From positions 7,254,001-7,318,000 of the forward strand of contig JAKZAN010000007.1 in the NCBI GenBank assembly GCA_023053545.1: a stretch of 64,000 nt of DNA. Reading direction: 5' to 3'. This DNA is from Lepidurus packardi (Eukaryota; Arthropoda; Branchiopoda; Notostraca; Triopsidae). Below the pieces are notes generated by a model. That model was given only the letters and a program-made list of their open reading frames with translations, searched no databases and was not told the origin of the DNA. This document shows, one piece after another, positions 13,484-25,100 of the stretch (its first letter is position 1; every line of letters starts with the position of its first letter). The position numbers and the translations under genes are program-made.

Positions 13484-15330
13484 TAAAATCCCCATAAGCG
13501 GGCGAGCTAAATATGACTCAACTTTGACATATGCCAAAAAAAAGCGCGGAGAAAAAGTTGTGCACGCGAGGCCAGCAAGAGAGCTACTATGGAAAAACAT
13601 GTGGAAAACGGCCATTGAACGAACAGGGTGAAAAAACAGGGTTAACGGCGAACCGAAGCTGGGACGCAACTGAGGAGCGAAAGAGAGTGAGGGAGGTGTG
13701 AATTGGCGATGCCTCCGCTCAGATAAGAGATGAGAAAGAGAGAAAAGAGCAGATCACGCCCGGCTTGCAGTTGCCACTACGTCCACAACGCCTCCCATGC
13801 CATCCCTTGCCTGGACTAGATATGGAGCATTTTGCCGGTATGAGTATAGGCAGAGAGCATGCAGAGCAGAGCGGTGAAACGGAGGAAGATGCACAACGAG
13901 TAAAGAATGTTCCTTTGCGCTTTTGACTCTTGTAGTTATGAAGCCAAAAAGTGCTCGCTTTATGTTCATGTGACTTCCATCAATAGCCTGACAGCTGCAC
14001 TCAACAAGGTAACTTGGACTTACTAAGGCCTTTTGCTTGGCTTGCAAGCATCATTACTGAGACCCCAGAATTAGCCACATCTTCTACGACGCTAGGAGTT
14101 TAGACTGACCTTCGGCACCGTGATTACTATAGAAACTAAACAAATAAGTGTCGGGAGAAGTGGGAGCTGGCCGGAAAACCACTGGAGAAAATAAATAAAT
14201 GGAGTGTGCAACCTTCTTAAACTATCCAAACTCGTAGCGTTGTTGTTTGTTCACTGAGGTGGGAAAATGCATCCCAGAGAAAAACGTTAACACAAACCTG
14301 GTCTAAGTTATTGCGTACATGCTCGACTTTTTTTCAAGCCAGATATACAAGTTTCGCCAGGTTTTTTTTCAAACAAGACGCTCTCATACAGTTTAGTGTT
14401 GGGCATTGGAATAGGACGTGTCGAGGATAAAACATCTGTGGAGAGTGAAAACGCGCTATGATTCACGCGTCTCAAGTAAATCAGCGCTTTTCTAAAGTGT
14501 GTGAAGCCCGAAATAATCTTGGAATGCGTTATGAGCATTATAAATGGCTTGATCGCCCCGTCATGTTGCTTCAACACTTGCCATAGTTAGAATTGCCGCC
14601 ACATTAAAATGGAACACATGAGTCATTATGTCTGACTAAGATACAAACACTTACAGACTACGAATTCTTTAATACACACAGTTGCAAATTACGCCGAACC
14701 AACTCTTCCATAAGCTTTACTTAAGTTGCAACCCAGCCCACACTTAAAAATTATTTACCCATAATGGCTTCCATGCAACCAAACGCAAACTTGTGAGAAA
14801 CCGTTACGGCTATGTATCATGCACGTAACGCTCACTTCTGAGGAATAAGCAAACACCCAAAAGCAGAAGACAAATACTAACGATATGCAACATTCGCTTA
14901 CCTCGCTGAAGACAAAAAACAGTAGATTATTCGGAGGAAGGCGGCGCAAACAAAACGAGCAAAACTTTTGTGTTGACACGAGCAAAGCGTCTTTTGTTTG
15001 CAGCGTTGCCACTTGGCCGTAATTCATGGGACGCGAGGAAAGCGCCAAGCCGTTTTGTTAAAAGCGCTCATTTCAAAACCTAACCGGAAAGCTTTTTAAC
15101 AAGGTTTAATTGTGAGAAACGAAAAAGGCCGTTAAGTACAGACAACAACAGTTTATTTAATTTAGACCCTTAGCTTTCCGCACTGGGTTTTGAAACGGGA
15201 GTTGGAACTGGTAAGCCACACAAGCAGAATGACTACAGCATGATGCCGGACTAACCACAGCCTAATCTAGGCTACTTAATTATAGCCTTTAACGAAGATG
15301 GGTCATAAGTTTCCTTGGTTTTAAGTCTCT
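13484..15330. other. Intergenic stretch downstream of the IDH gene
   Basis: I see no supportable gene here. Open frames are short, lack recognisable motifs and are not flanked by matching splice sites. The left part may belong to introns of the orphan exon at 13016-13483; the right end contains the 3' UTR and poly(A) signal of the IDH alpha gene. Confidence 0.5.
15152..15157 (-). terminator. Poly(A) signal AATAAA of IDH alpha
   Basis: Canonical AATAAA on the minus strand about 175 bases after the TGA stop of the IDH alpha gene. Confidence 0.6.
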
Positions 15331-16912
15331 TCATGAGCTCGCTTCTATCTTGCGACAGATTTCGTCGGTATATTCGGAACATTTGCCTTTGCCACCCAAG
15401 TCAGCCGTCAGAACTTTACCTTCCTAAAAGACCGACAGTGATTAATGTTAGTAAAAGAAAAGACTAAAAAAACGTGGGGGTTTTTAGTACCTTAATTGTA
15501 TCAAAGCAAGCTTTCTCGATTTTCGCGGCATAGTTTTGGAAATTCATATACCGCAGCATCATTACGGAAGACAACAACAAAGCCGTAGGGTTAGCTTTAT
15601 CTTGGCCGGCAATGTCTGGTGCTGTTCCATGTACCTTTTAAAGTGAAAAATTTGTAAGCGAACAGTTTCTAAGCTTTTTAAGTAAAAGTACCGATTCGAA
15701 AATAGCTCCGTCTGTGCCAATATTTCCAGACGGAGTGAGACCTAAGCCTCCTACAAGGCCAGCACACAAATCCGAAAGGATATCACCATACAGATTTGGC
15801 ATGACCAGCACATCATATTGGCCGGGATCTTGCACCATGTTTAGGCAAACTGTATCCAGATAGCGTTCTTCGAACCGAATGTCTGGGTGTTTTTCAGCAA
15901 CCTCGCGGCAACAACTCAAAAAGAGACCGTCTGACATACGCCTGGAACGGAAAGAAGCCAATAAAAAGCATTGAAGTGAAGATTATAATAATGTGACAAA
16001 AGCCTTACATGATATTAGCTTTATGGACGGCGGTCACTTTTTGCCTTCCATTAGAGCGGGCATAACTAAAGGCGAACTCAGCTACGCGCCTAGAAGCCTC
16101 CTCGGTAATCAATTTAATACTTTGTACTACTCCGTCCACGATTTCATGTTCAATGCCAGAGTACTCGCCCTCGGTGTTTTCACGGATGGTTACGACATCT
16201 ACGTCATTGTAGAGCGTTTTGTAGCCTTCTATGGAACGGCAGGGGCGAACATTCGCATATAAGTTGAATTCCCTAAAGTCTAACGTTTAGCTTCTGGGAA
16301 AAGCCTTCTTAAAAAAGATATTACTTTCTAAGTGCTAGATTAAGAGATCGATGTCCTTTGCCGACAGGAGTCATTAGGGGGCCTTTTAAACCGACTTTGT
16401 TCCTATTCACCGATTCAATGGCTTTAGGAGGAATGCCAAAACGTCCATCGGGCCCCTTTACCGGGTTTACATCTACAACTTCCCACTGGATTGGTACTTG
16501 AGCCACTGTGAAAATTTTCTGTACGGCTGAAGAGATCTCAGGACCAATGCCATCTCCGGGAATAAGCGTGACTGTCCTTACGTCAGAACTGAAATTACGG
16601 CTCCATTTTGTATTGCAAACAACTCCTTTTAGAAAGCCACTGGCCTACAAAGGTTTGAGAAACAAATACAACTTGGTTACTAACCACAATTAAACAACAC
16701 ATCTTGTTAAAACTAGACTTGAAGAGCACCAGGCAGTGAATCCGATCCCTTGCAAGTTTATCGAAAAGTACAACTCGCGTCGCGTTCCTAAAGATGTTAA
16801 TGACTTCGTTGTTGCTATTATCCATTTTAGTCCCTGCCGTATTAAAAACTTATACGCAATAGTTAAATAATTTAAAGTTATCTACCTCTAATGCAATCCG
16901 ACGTCCAGCCAT
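15331..16912 (-). CDS. IDH3A: Isocitrate dehydrogenase [NAD] subunit alpha, mitochondrial
   Basis: Catalytic alpha subunit of the mitochondrial NAD-dependent IDH, converting isocitrate to 2-oxoglutarate and CO2 in the TCA cycle. Exons (minus): 16912-16886, 16644-16325, 16272-16009, 15941-15692, 15634-15491, 15423-15331; phases agree and give 365 residues (human precursor 366). Hallmarks read in order: [15 protein letters not shown] near the N terminus, [26 protein letters not shown], then [19 protein letters not shown] (the Asp residues of the metal site) and TPSGNIG. The start ATG (16912) opens a 9-codon exon followed by a Lys/Arg- and Ser-containing presequence with no acids early on, consistent with a mitochondrial leader. 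The upstream neighbour UBL7 ends 130 bp away on the same strand. Confidence 0.96.
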
Positions 16913-17004
16913 TGTTGAGTTCTGCACAGTAGAGACCCCAAGCGACGAACGTAAGTGTGAACCAAAGGAGCGGAGAATATAAAAGCACCTACATTCAACT
17001 TACT

Positions 17005-17010
17005 TTTATT
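17005..17010 (-). terminator. Poly(A) signal AATAAA of UBL7
   Basis: AATAAA on the minus strand 32 bases past the UBL7 stop. It lies only about 95 bases upstream of the IDH alpha start codon, so the end of one transcript and the start of the next nearly abut. Confidence 0.6.
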
Positions 17011-17042
17011 AATTGTATACAACACACAAATACAGACATTTT

Positions 17043-18462
17043 TCACTCGTCCCCCATTAATCCTGCGAAAATCAGATTTACTGCAGCCTGTACATCACCA
17101 TTCGTCGCCTGCAATGCCCTTAAACTTAGACTATCGTCAGATATGCCCAGTTCCCTCATTTGAGTCAAACGATTACCGTACCGCTGTCTTAGATCTGCTT
17201 CTTCATTTGCGACACGACTACTGGTAGGTCTGGGGTTTGACGAAGGCACTACGTTATTGTTCGATGGTATGTTAGCCATAGCTTGGGTAAGAGCAGCATT
17301 GAACATTTCAGACGAGATAAACGCGCGAGACTGGGAAGAAGGATTAGGAGCAGCAGTCCTTTGCGCTGGCCGGGAAAGAGTTATTGGTACTGCGGCAGAA
17401 GCTGAGGTTCTTGGACTGCGGCTAAATGCTGCTAAAGCTGCACTTAGTTGTGATCGTGTAATAGCAGGAGCAACGCCTCCATTGGCGGTGCCAGTCGCTC
17501 GAGCGCCACCCTGAAAAGTGGAACAGCATGTTTAGCATCAGTCGAATGCAGGGTTTGAAGTATCAATAATTACCTCGGCAGCTGCTTCATCTTCCTCATC
17601 GTCTTCCTCCATTTCCTCATCTTCGTCACCAAGCCAGGGCCTTGCAGCTGCTGCTCCTTTAGCTGGAACTTGATGGACTGCCGCAGCAATGGCTGATGCT
17701 ACGTCTAACAAGCATGGATGTTCTCGAATCAGCCTAGAAAACAGAGATTGAATCTGAAACAAGAATTAAAGCGGAAAAAGCGTTACTTTCTGGCAGTTGT
17801 CGGGTCGGCGAAGTAAAGCAACAACTCCCAGTCGTATAACAAAGCAAGGGCAATAGGATCCTCCGCCAATCCAGGGCTAGCCGCTTTCATGTTGTTAATA
17901 AAATCAGACTGGATTAAATGCTACGAAAAGACAAAAAGGAATCTATGAGCGTATTAATGCCTGAATAAAAATTGTACACCAAATACCTGCATCAAGATTG
18001 TAGTTTTGAAAGCTGGGTTCATCATGGCTGTTCGGAAAGCAAGGACAAGTTCCTGTATTGCTCCGTCACTAGGAGGTTCAATTTCACGGACCTCTAATGT
18101 ACAAAACGAGCAAATAAATGAATTGCGCTTTAATGTGTTGATTTAAATACCTTTTACTGGATGTTTCCATACATGAAGCATTGCTCCATTTTTTAGAGCC
18201 ATTGTAGCCAAGGAACCTTGGTCTTCGAGTGCTTTCCCACAGTAAACCAAATCTACATGATCAGGCAAAAATCATTTCAAAATTAGACTAACTCAGCAAT
18301 ACAGAACTTTAGTTAGAACATACCAAAATTTTTAGGTTCTAGCTTAGCTTCTACTGCAGCCCTTCCTTTTAATTCGCTAACTGTAGTTTCCGGAGTGAGT
18401 CCCTCTACAGTTACAAGTCTCTTTTCGCTTAAACAATTTATGTATAACTTGAGGAGAGTCAT
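17043..18462 (-). CDS. UBL7: Ubiquitin-like protein 7 homologue (UBL + UBA)
   Basis: Shuttle-type protein with an N-terminal ubiquitin-like domain and a C-terminal UBA domain that binds ubiquitin. Exons (minus): 18462-18324, 18252-18151, 18093-17987, 17920-17787, 17733-17574, 17510-17043; phases close to 369 residues (human UBL7 380). The UBL spans about residues 1-80 (MTLLKLYINCLSEKRLVTVE ... FDLVYCGKALED). The middle has the conserved PGLAEDPIALALL segment and an acidic run (about residues 195-214). The C terminus (about 325-365) contains ELGISDDSLSLRALQATNGD, nearly identical to the human UBA, which identifies UBL7 rather than a ubiquilin. No STI1 repeats are present. The start is supported because the UBL beta strand begins right at the Met. 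Confidence 0.94.
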
Positions 18463-18878
18463 GTTATTGTTTTTGCCTAACTTGACTTGATTACCACTGC
18501 GTTTTCTTGCTTATCTTCAACCCTGACGTCGTCAAGCAAGTAGCATCCGCCATCTATGAGGCTTCGCAATTTCACGTCAAATACGGACTGTAAGAATAAA
18601 TTGCGCAAAAAAAGAAAGAGGGTTTTCAATTTTCCAAATGCAATTGCTGGTTGTTTCCCTATCATTTAGTAGCAGAACAGAACTTCTTATCAAAGGTAGT
18701 ACAGTGGACTCCAATTATTTGAATTACGGTTATCTGAATATTCCGCCCAATTGCATGAAAAGTTTACGGTCCCGCTTTTTCCCATTTAATTCAATGTAAA
18801 CCTACTTCTTTTTACTGAATAATGGTTAATTGAATATTCAGCTTTTTAGAAAAAAACATTTTAAAGCACCGCTGTACA

Positions 18879-19159
18879 GCATTCGGTAAGCTCCACAACT
18901 TTGATACAGAAAAGAAAAACGGACTTGACGTTCGCATTCCGGAGGTATTTTGATACAACTTGATAGAGTTTGATACAACTTGATAGCGTTTGAGACAACT
19001 TGATAGAGTTTGATACAACTTGATAGAGTTTGATACAACTTGATAGATGATTTGACACAACTTGATAGTGTTTGATAGATTTTTACTGGCCGTAGTCAAG
19101 GCTATCAGTGAAGTCCGTGTTTCTTTTCTGTATCAAAAGTTTTTGGGCTTACCGAATGC
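18879..19159. mobile_element. Inverted-repeat (MITE-like) element with internal minisatellite
   Basis: Arms at 18879-18926 and 19111-19159 are inverted repeats of about 48 bp with only a few mismatches (shared core GCATTCGGTAAGC and TTTGATACAGAAAAGAAA). Outside them, weaker matches (ACCGCTGTA) extend both ends. The 184-bp interior holds the 20-bp minisatellite. There is no transposase frame, so it would be non-autonomous. A clear target-site duplication could not be fixed. The flank at 18703-18840 starts CAGTGGACTCC, which resembles termini of some pogo/Tc1-type elements and may belong to the same or a second element (inference). Confidence 0.6.
18951..19072. repeat. 20-bp tandem minisatellite, five full units plus a degenerate one
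   Basis: Five head-to-tail units of TGATACAACTTGATAGAGTT with single-base variants (18951-19050) are followed by a diverged sixth. Because 20 is not a multiple of three, all three minus frames read open as SerIleLysLeuTyrGln-like repeats; these are artefacts of the repeat, not proteins. Confidence 0.95.
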
Positions 19160-19790
19160 CATACCGCTGTATATCTTACAATGCTAAATAACTTCGTCTA
19201 TATGGATACGGATCTTTGGCAAGAACCTTTGACATCAGAAATCCGCAATATTCCACGAAAAGCTTGAAGGTTCTTATGCCCCAAAGAAAGCTAAAACCCG
19301 TTACCCTCACCTTTCACCGTTGACGACATACTAATTAAGCCAATTTGCCAAGTTTATGTTTAGTCGTGAAATTAAACGAGTGGAGGAAACATGTAAAAAA
19401 AAAGAACACAAGTTTGTCTTTAGCTCAGCGAGTGGAAGTGTTAAATCTTCTGGAAAAAAAGAGACACAGGTTTCAATTGCTCAACTATTCGGCGTGATTC
19501 AGAATAAAGAATTGTTTAATGCGCTTCGTCCATTTTCAGGGTCGCCATAGGCACTTCCCGGTTTCTAAAACCTTCAAGAAAACGAATGAACAAGTCTACG
19601 ATATTGGTACGTTAGGTATCAAAATTCGTGCTACAATAGTTCTCATGATTTTTTTCGAGAGGGGGAGGTGGGAAGTTGGCAAGTTTTGCTTAAACTACAG
19701 TCAATGCCCATTAGAAGACTACCAGGCGTGAAACAATGGACAACGCCCTTCATCTTACCACAATGGACATTTTCAAGGCTAAGAACGGCC

Positions 19791-19797
19791 TATAAAA
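19791..19797 (+). promoter_or_regulatory. TATA box of the cuticle-like gene
   Basis: TATAAAA 79 bp upstream of the ATG at 19876. A transcription start near 19820 would give a 5' UTR of about 55 bases. Typical of inducible, tissue-specific structural genes. Confidence 0.6.
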
Positions 19798-19875
19798 AGC
19801 TACTGGAAGTTTGGTAAAGTCAACATTCCGTAACACAAGCTCTAAGGCATCACAAGCCCTACATTCCGCACTACC

Positions 19876-20341
19876 ATGGCTAAATACCAAGTAAGATAGT
19901 ATTAAAAGATCCTAAAGCTGCTTTAAGAACTTAAGAGAATTGTTTAAGAATTTTGTACTTCAGGTTTTCCTTGCCCTTTTGGCTGTCTCTGTTGCTTTCG
20001 CTGCACCCGCAGCTGACGTAGCCGAAGACCAGGCCGCTGACGATACCGCTCTTCTTCGCTACAGTGCACCTTTTCCTTACCATTTCGGTGTATACGATCA
20101 CTCCGTTATTTCCCCGTACGCGTATGCTGCCCATTTGCCCGCTGTTGCCCAGCCCGTAGTTGCTGCTCCATACGCCCATGCTCTACCCGCTGAGCACTTT
20201 GTCCACCCTGTGTACACGCCTTCCGTCAAAGTCTACTCTGCTCCTACTGCCTACGCCTACGCCCCAGCTCGTTACAGTTACGCTCACGGACAAGTCAGCC
20301 CCACCAGCTCCACCCATACTCACGTATCTCGCGGTTGGTAA
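19876..20341 (+). CDS. Small secreted cuticle-like protein
   Basis: Exons 19876-19890 and 19964-20341 join as CAA|GTT to give 130 residues. The first exon encodes only MAKYQ; the second continues with a hydrophobic signal-peptide core (VFLALLAVSVAFAA), a layout common in arthropod cuticle genes. The mature part is rich in Ala, Pro, Tyr, Val and His, with repeated APYAHA/AYAP-type units and no chitin-binding R&R consensus that I can see. Likely an extracellular structural protein of cuticle; no enzyme motif. It has its own TATA box and poly(A) signal. Precise cuticle family is not assigned. Confidence 0.85.
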
Positions 20342-20460
20342 GTGATGATCTTTCGAAAGGGAAACCACACCGACTCACTCAAAACTCCCATGGTTCCACC
20401 ATCCATTCCCATCCCACTGCATTTGTTCACGTTTGCCTTACCCGCTGTCGCAAAAAATCC

Positions 20461-20466
20461 AATAAA
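20461..20466 (+). terminator. Poly(A) signal AATAAA of the cuticle-like gene
   Basis: AATAAA about 120 bases after the TAA stop at 20341. Confidence 0.65.
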
Positions 20467-20469
20467 ACA

Positions 20470-22178
20470 AGTTCCACCAGTAATTCTCCACTTGTGCTTA
20501 CCTTAATGAACCCCCTATTCAGATTGAACTTCTATACCAAGAAAAGAAAAAAGCGCAATTAGGCCTTCCAACGGAACATCCCGTCTTTTACTGAAGGTCA
20601 ATTAAAAATTACAACTTGGATTCCCGTCTCTCACCACTCATGAAATGGTCTTACAAATAGTTTACGAAAGAAAAGAGGCTTTTTTATATCTGAGAACTGC
20701 AAACTAGAGTCTTGCTCTTCACTATAGGCAAGAAACTGCACACCGGCTCATGCTTCATGCCAAATTTGCCTTTTTGTAATATACAATCAGAGCGGTTGAG
20801 AAGGCGTTTCCGCATAGGGCACATAGCAGTTTCGACTTCCCACTTTTTATTTTTATTTTCTTAAAGAGTCCGGCTTTTTGTCGTAGGAATAACACACGTA
20901 ATTCAATCGAATGCCACATTTTTAATTAGACCATCGACCAAAAAAATACGGGAGATGAAAACAGCTATTGGGATTCAGAGGCATCCGTTTTCCAATGCAA
21001 ACCCATTCGTCCGATCGCACTCGGTCGACCGAATTGAATAAAAATGTTAGGCGGCTTTATGAAAAAGTTTTTTCCACCGTTAAGTACGCATGTAGAGGAC
21101 CCATCTCCGTAGTGAGGTACACAGGCCACGAGTATAGGAAGGCAAAAAATCTACGGGGTGGAGAGGGTGACGGGTAGGAAGAGGGTCGACTGAAAAAATT
21201 CCACGCGGTTAATAAAAAACTTGGGGGCGGGGGAGGGGCAAGAGGCCAAACATGACTGGATAATTGCATGGCAGAAATGAAATTATAAACTAAGGCATCG
21301 CTCCAAAAAAAAAAGGTATTGAAAAAAATGTAACACTATCCCATTCTGACGCTTACACACAAGAATTGTCGAATGGCGGCAAATTAATACCCATGGCAAA
21401 TTCTTTAAGACACGTCGTCTTTGTAACACCTGCTTTCTAGTGCACGTTAACTTACTCTAATATGCTCATCACAATTGACGCCAAGTTGTAAAATTTCACA
21501 CTAGCCACTATGCCTTTCGGATTCCACCACTGCGCGAAGCTGCACGAGACATATCACTTGCTTGCTTAAGCCGGACTCGTTTCTTTTTTCCCACTTGACC
21601 ATTTTCGCGTTTTTCGTAATCGCAGCTACTTTCGTTCGGGGATGCAGAGGGGGAGGGGAGGATATTTCAATTTAAGTGTCAGGATTGCACTAGGCTTGAT
21701 GAAACGTCTGATCGTTTTTCTTTGTCTCTCAGACCACAATTGGTCCCGAAAGCAAACACAGAGATGAAGTCGAAGCGATTCCTCACACTACCTTATTACA
21801 GAGGCCAAGGGTCATGTATCCCATAACTTAGGATGGACAAACAACTCTGATGGTAATCAAACTCATGAAGACCGAAGGGGGCGAGCAATGTCCAATTAAG
21901 AATGACCAAGAGACTACACTGTAATAGTAACTAAAGGGGAGAGGGGAGGGAGGCAGGCAGGCCAGAGGAAGTAGATGAAGAGATTTGTATTTTTTGCAAG
22001 TTCGAGTCTTCCCCCCAAATCCATTTTCCGTTTCGTACGCTCGTCATTTTCAGCAAGCTCTGTTTTTTCTTGTTTACTGTGTTTGCAGAACCGTTTCTCT
22101 CGACTCTCGTGATTGTGACTGGGATTGGGAAGGTCCTCTAAGAAGCCTGGCTCCGCCCCCTCCCACGCTCAGCTCCAG
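20470..22178. other. Intergenic / 3' UTR stretch
   Basis: No supportable gene. This lies between the convergent ends of the cuticle-like gene and casein kinase 1 gamma. A minus-strand AATAAA cluster near 20845 could end a long 3' UTR of the kinase gene (inference). Confidence 0.45.
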
Positions 22179-25100
22179 TCATTTCTGACGACTTGACTTC
22201 TTCTTTTTGCGTTTGAAAAAGCAGCAACACCTACAAAGGCAAGACGAAATATTAGAAATCATAGACGACGGGACATTTATTTCAGTTTAGGAAGTAAATT
22301 TACTTGGTATCTTCCGCCACATCCACTTCGGGTTGGACGGCAATGGGTGTATTGGAATGTCCCGCAGTAGGATCATCGGTGCCCAATTCTCCATTGGTGG
22401 AGGACACTACTTGCACGGAACCGTGTCGATCCCTGTCGGCAGGATTGAGTGCATTGGTCAAACCGGGACCCAGGAGCTGAACTTGGGCCTTGGCGCCTTC
22501 CGACCATGCCGGTGTACTTTTTCCGACTCCACTTTGCTGTAGAAAGAAGGGGGAAATTGCAATTTAAAATACCGATCACTTGCTTGAAGAAAAATGTGAG
22601 CGAAAGTACTAACACAGACGGCTACAGTTTTTAAGATCACTAGAAGGTTAAAGGGACATTGCACACACGCAAACTACACACTTTAAGAGCACAATGCACC
22701 CAAAAAGCTGACCTCTTGCACAAGGAGCAAAAGCTCATCCTCCTCTTCTGCTTCGCCGTCTTCTTCCTAGTACCAATCCATGCCCCCCATAAACCGATTA
22801 AAGACATGCCTCAATCACGACAAAGTCATGAGATGCACCAAAAGCACAGCACGCTCTCAGAAATGTGAAAGCAAATAAAAAATAAAATTTCCAAAATTGC
22901 TACTTACTCTCGGATTATTGGTGAGATGACGTTCTCGGTTGGGTGAGACTATGACTTCCTGACCCGTTTGCAAAGAACCCACAGGAGTCGACTACAATAC
23001 ACGCAGACATGGGTAAGGGAAAAAAGCAAAAAACAAAAAAAACAACAGTAGACCGAATTAGTATTCAATGCCGTAACCACTAATGGCGTCATAAAAAAGC
23101 CTACAAATAAGCCAAAGTAATTCGGCTTCCAGCACCGTTACACAAAATCGTTTACGCCCTACGGATTTACTAACTGCGCTCATAACGAGCATAATCATAA
23201 CAACGCTAGCTTTACGCCTGTCATTATCTGAAGCTAGTATTAACCTTTCCGGAACGATCCAAGTGAGATGGAGGCAAATCCCGAAGTTGTCGAAGCAAAT
23301 GGAAGTTAGGTGGCTGCAGGAAGCACAATGTTTTTATGTTATAGTCCCAAAATAAATGCCCAAACTAATGACGGGCCATGCTATTGTCCCTCGCATAGAT
23401 GTTTAAAAAAAAAGAAAAAAACAGTTCAAGGTACACGAAAAACTTACCAAGGTTTTCCCCGTCCAGTCGAATTCCCCATCATCAACATAACCCAACCGAT
23501 CAAACAGGTCTCTAAATAGCTTCCTTAAGTAATTGTAATCTGGCCGCTCGAAGAAGTCCAGTCTGCGCACGTAGCGCAAGTACGTGGCCCACTCTTCGGG
23601 GAAGTTTTCGCACAAAACTTCAATAGGCGTGGCTCTTTTGGTCTCACCAATTTTCTGGTAACGCTCTTTCAGGGTATCGGCTTTTAGCCCTTGCCAAGGC
23701 AAGGACCCGCGCAGGAAATACATAAACATATGCCCCAGGGCTTCTAAATCGTCCCGACGACTTTGTTCTAAACGGAGGAAAATTACGCCAGAAAAGAGAA
23801 CCAGAAAAAAAGATTTTCATTAGTGTTGACTTTGAGTTATTTTTCAAGCAGTTTTGTGCAATTACCTTTGCCTAAATGAGTGTTAATGCTCATATAGCGC
23901 GCCGTGCCCGTCAAACTTTTATGTTCTCGGTATGGGATGTGTTTGTTGGTCACAGCATCGATATACTCTTTGGCCAAACCGAAATCGATGATATGGATAG
24001 TCCTTTCTTTCTTATTATGGCTCCTCCCAATTAAGAAATTCTCAGGTTTGACGTCACGGTAGATCAAATCGTGCCGGTGAACCATTTCAATTCGGTCCAA
24101 CTGCAATAGCAATAAAAGCATAAAAAGAACAATCATGAGTGTTTGGCTTGCACCAAAAAAAGAAGAAAAACTCAATAAAAATAAAACAACAACCGAAATC
24201 AAATAAAAAGAAGCGTTATCTCACGAGTTGTAGGGCAACCATGAGGACGGTTTTTTGTGTAAACTTCCTTCCGCAAAGGTCAAATAAATCTTCCAAGGAC
24301 GGCCCCAGCAATTCCATAACCAAGGCGCTGTACTTCCCACACGGACCGAAGTAGTACACCTCGGGGAGTCCGGCTGCCACGCCCATAAATACGAAATTCA
24401 TTATAGCACATGTCACGACCCCCGCCCCTTGCTCTGACACGTTCATACGTTGGTCAAAGGATCCTCATTACATACTTTCCCACCAGACAGATACATTCGG
24501 AAAAGTAAATTCATTGAAATCGATCCAAGAAAATCTTCTGTTTCTTTTTCTATTCGTTCTTCTCTAGTTTTCTGCCCTGAATGTAGCAAATAAATAACCA
24601 AAGCAAATCGCGGGGCGGGAACCAAACGTAGTAAATGAAGAAGCATTTCCTAATTAGTCAAAATGACAAGCTGGAGGTTGATAAGAGCGCAAACGAAGCG
24701 AAAGAAAATAAACATGCGAGCATGCATACAACATGAAAGGGATCAATAGCGCATTTACAGGGACACATTCGCCTAAAATTCTGTTAACCCTGTATTCAGC
24801 AGGATATAATAACAAGCAAGATGCATGTTAGCAATCAAGAAAGGATTCCCGGAATTTCTGAGCCTTTTTCTGAAGAAAACTTTCTTTCATAGCGTACCGT
24901 CAGCTTTTCCAATACGAAAGGAGAAGCCTTTGGCAGCTTAATGCAAAAGTTCTGTTTGTCCTTTTTGCTTTAAAAAAAACGAGTGAATGCTCACCATGCG
25001 TGGCAATTTGCATTAAACAGCGTCCGTTTAAACTGACGGAGAAACTGGCCACTGAGGCCAATAAGACTCCATCAGTACATTTCTGCTGCAGAATAGCAAA

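Noticed and set aside
18812-19099. Minus-strand frames of 65-95 codons with a YQxxSxxIKLYQ-type repeat
   Set aside because: They are produced by the 20-bp minisatellite, which stays open in all three frames; no start context or family.
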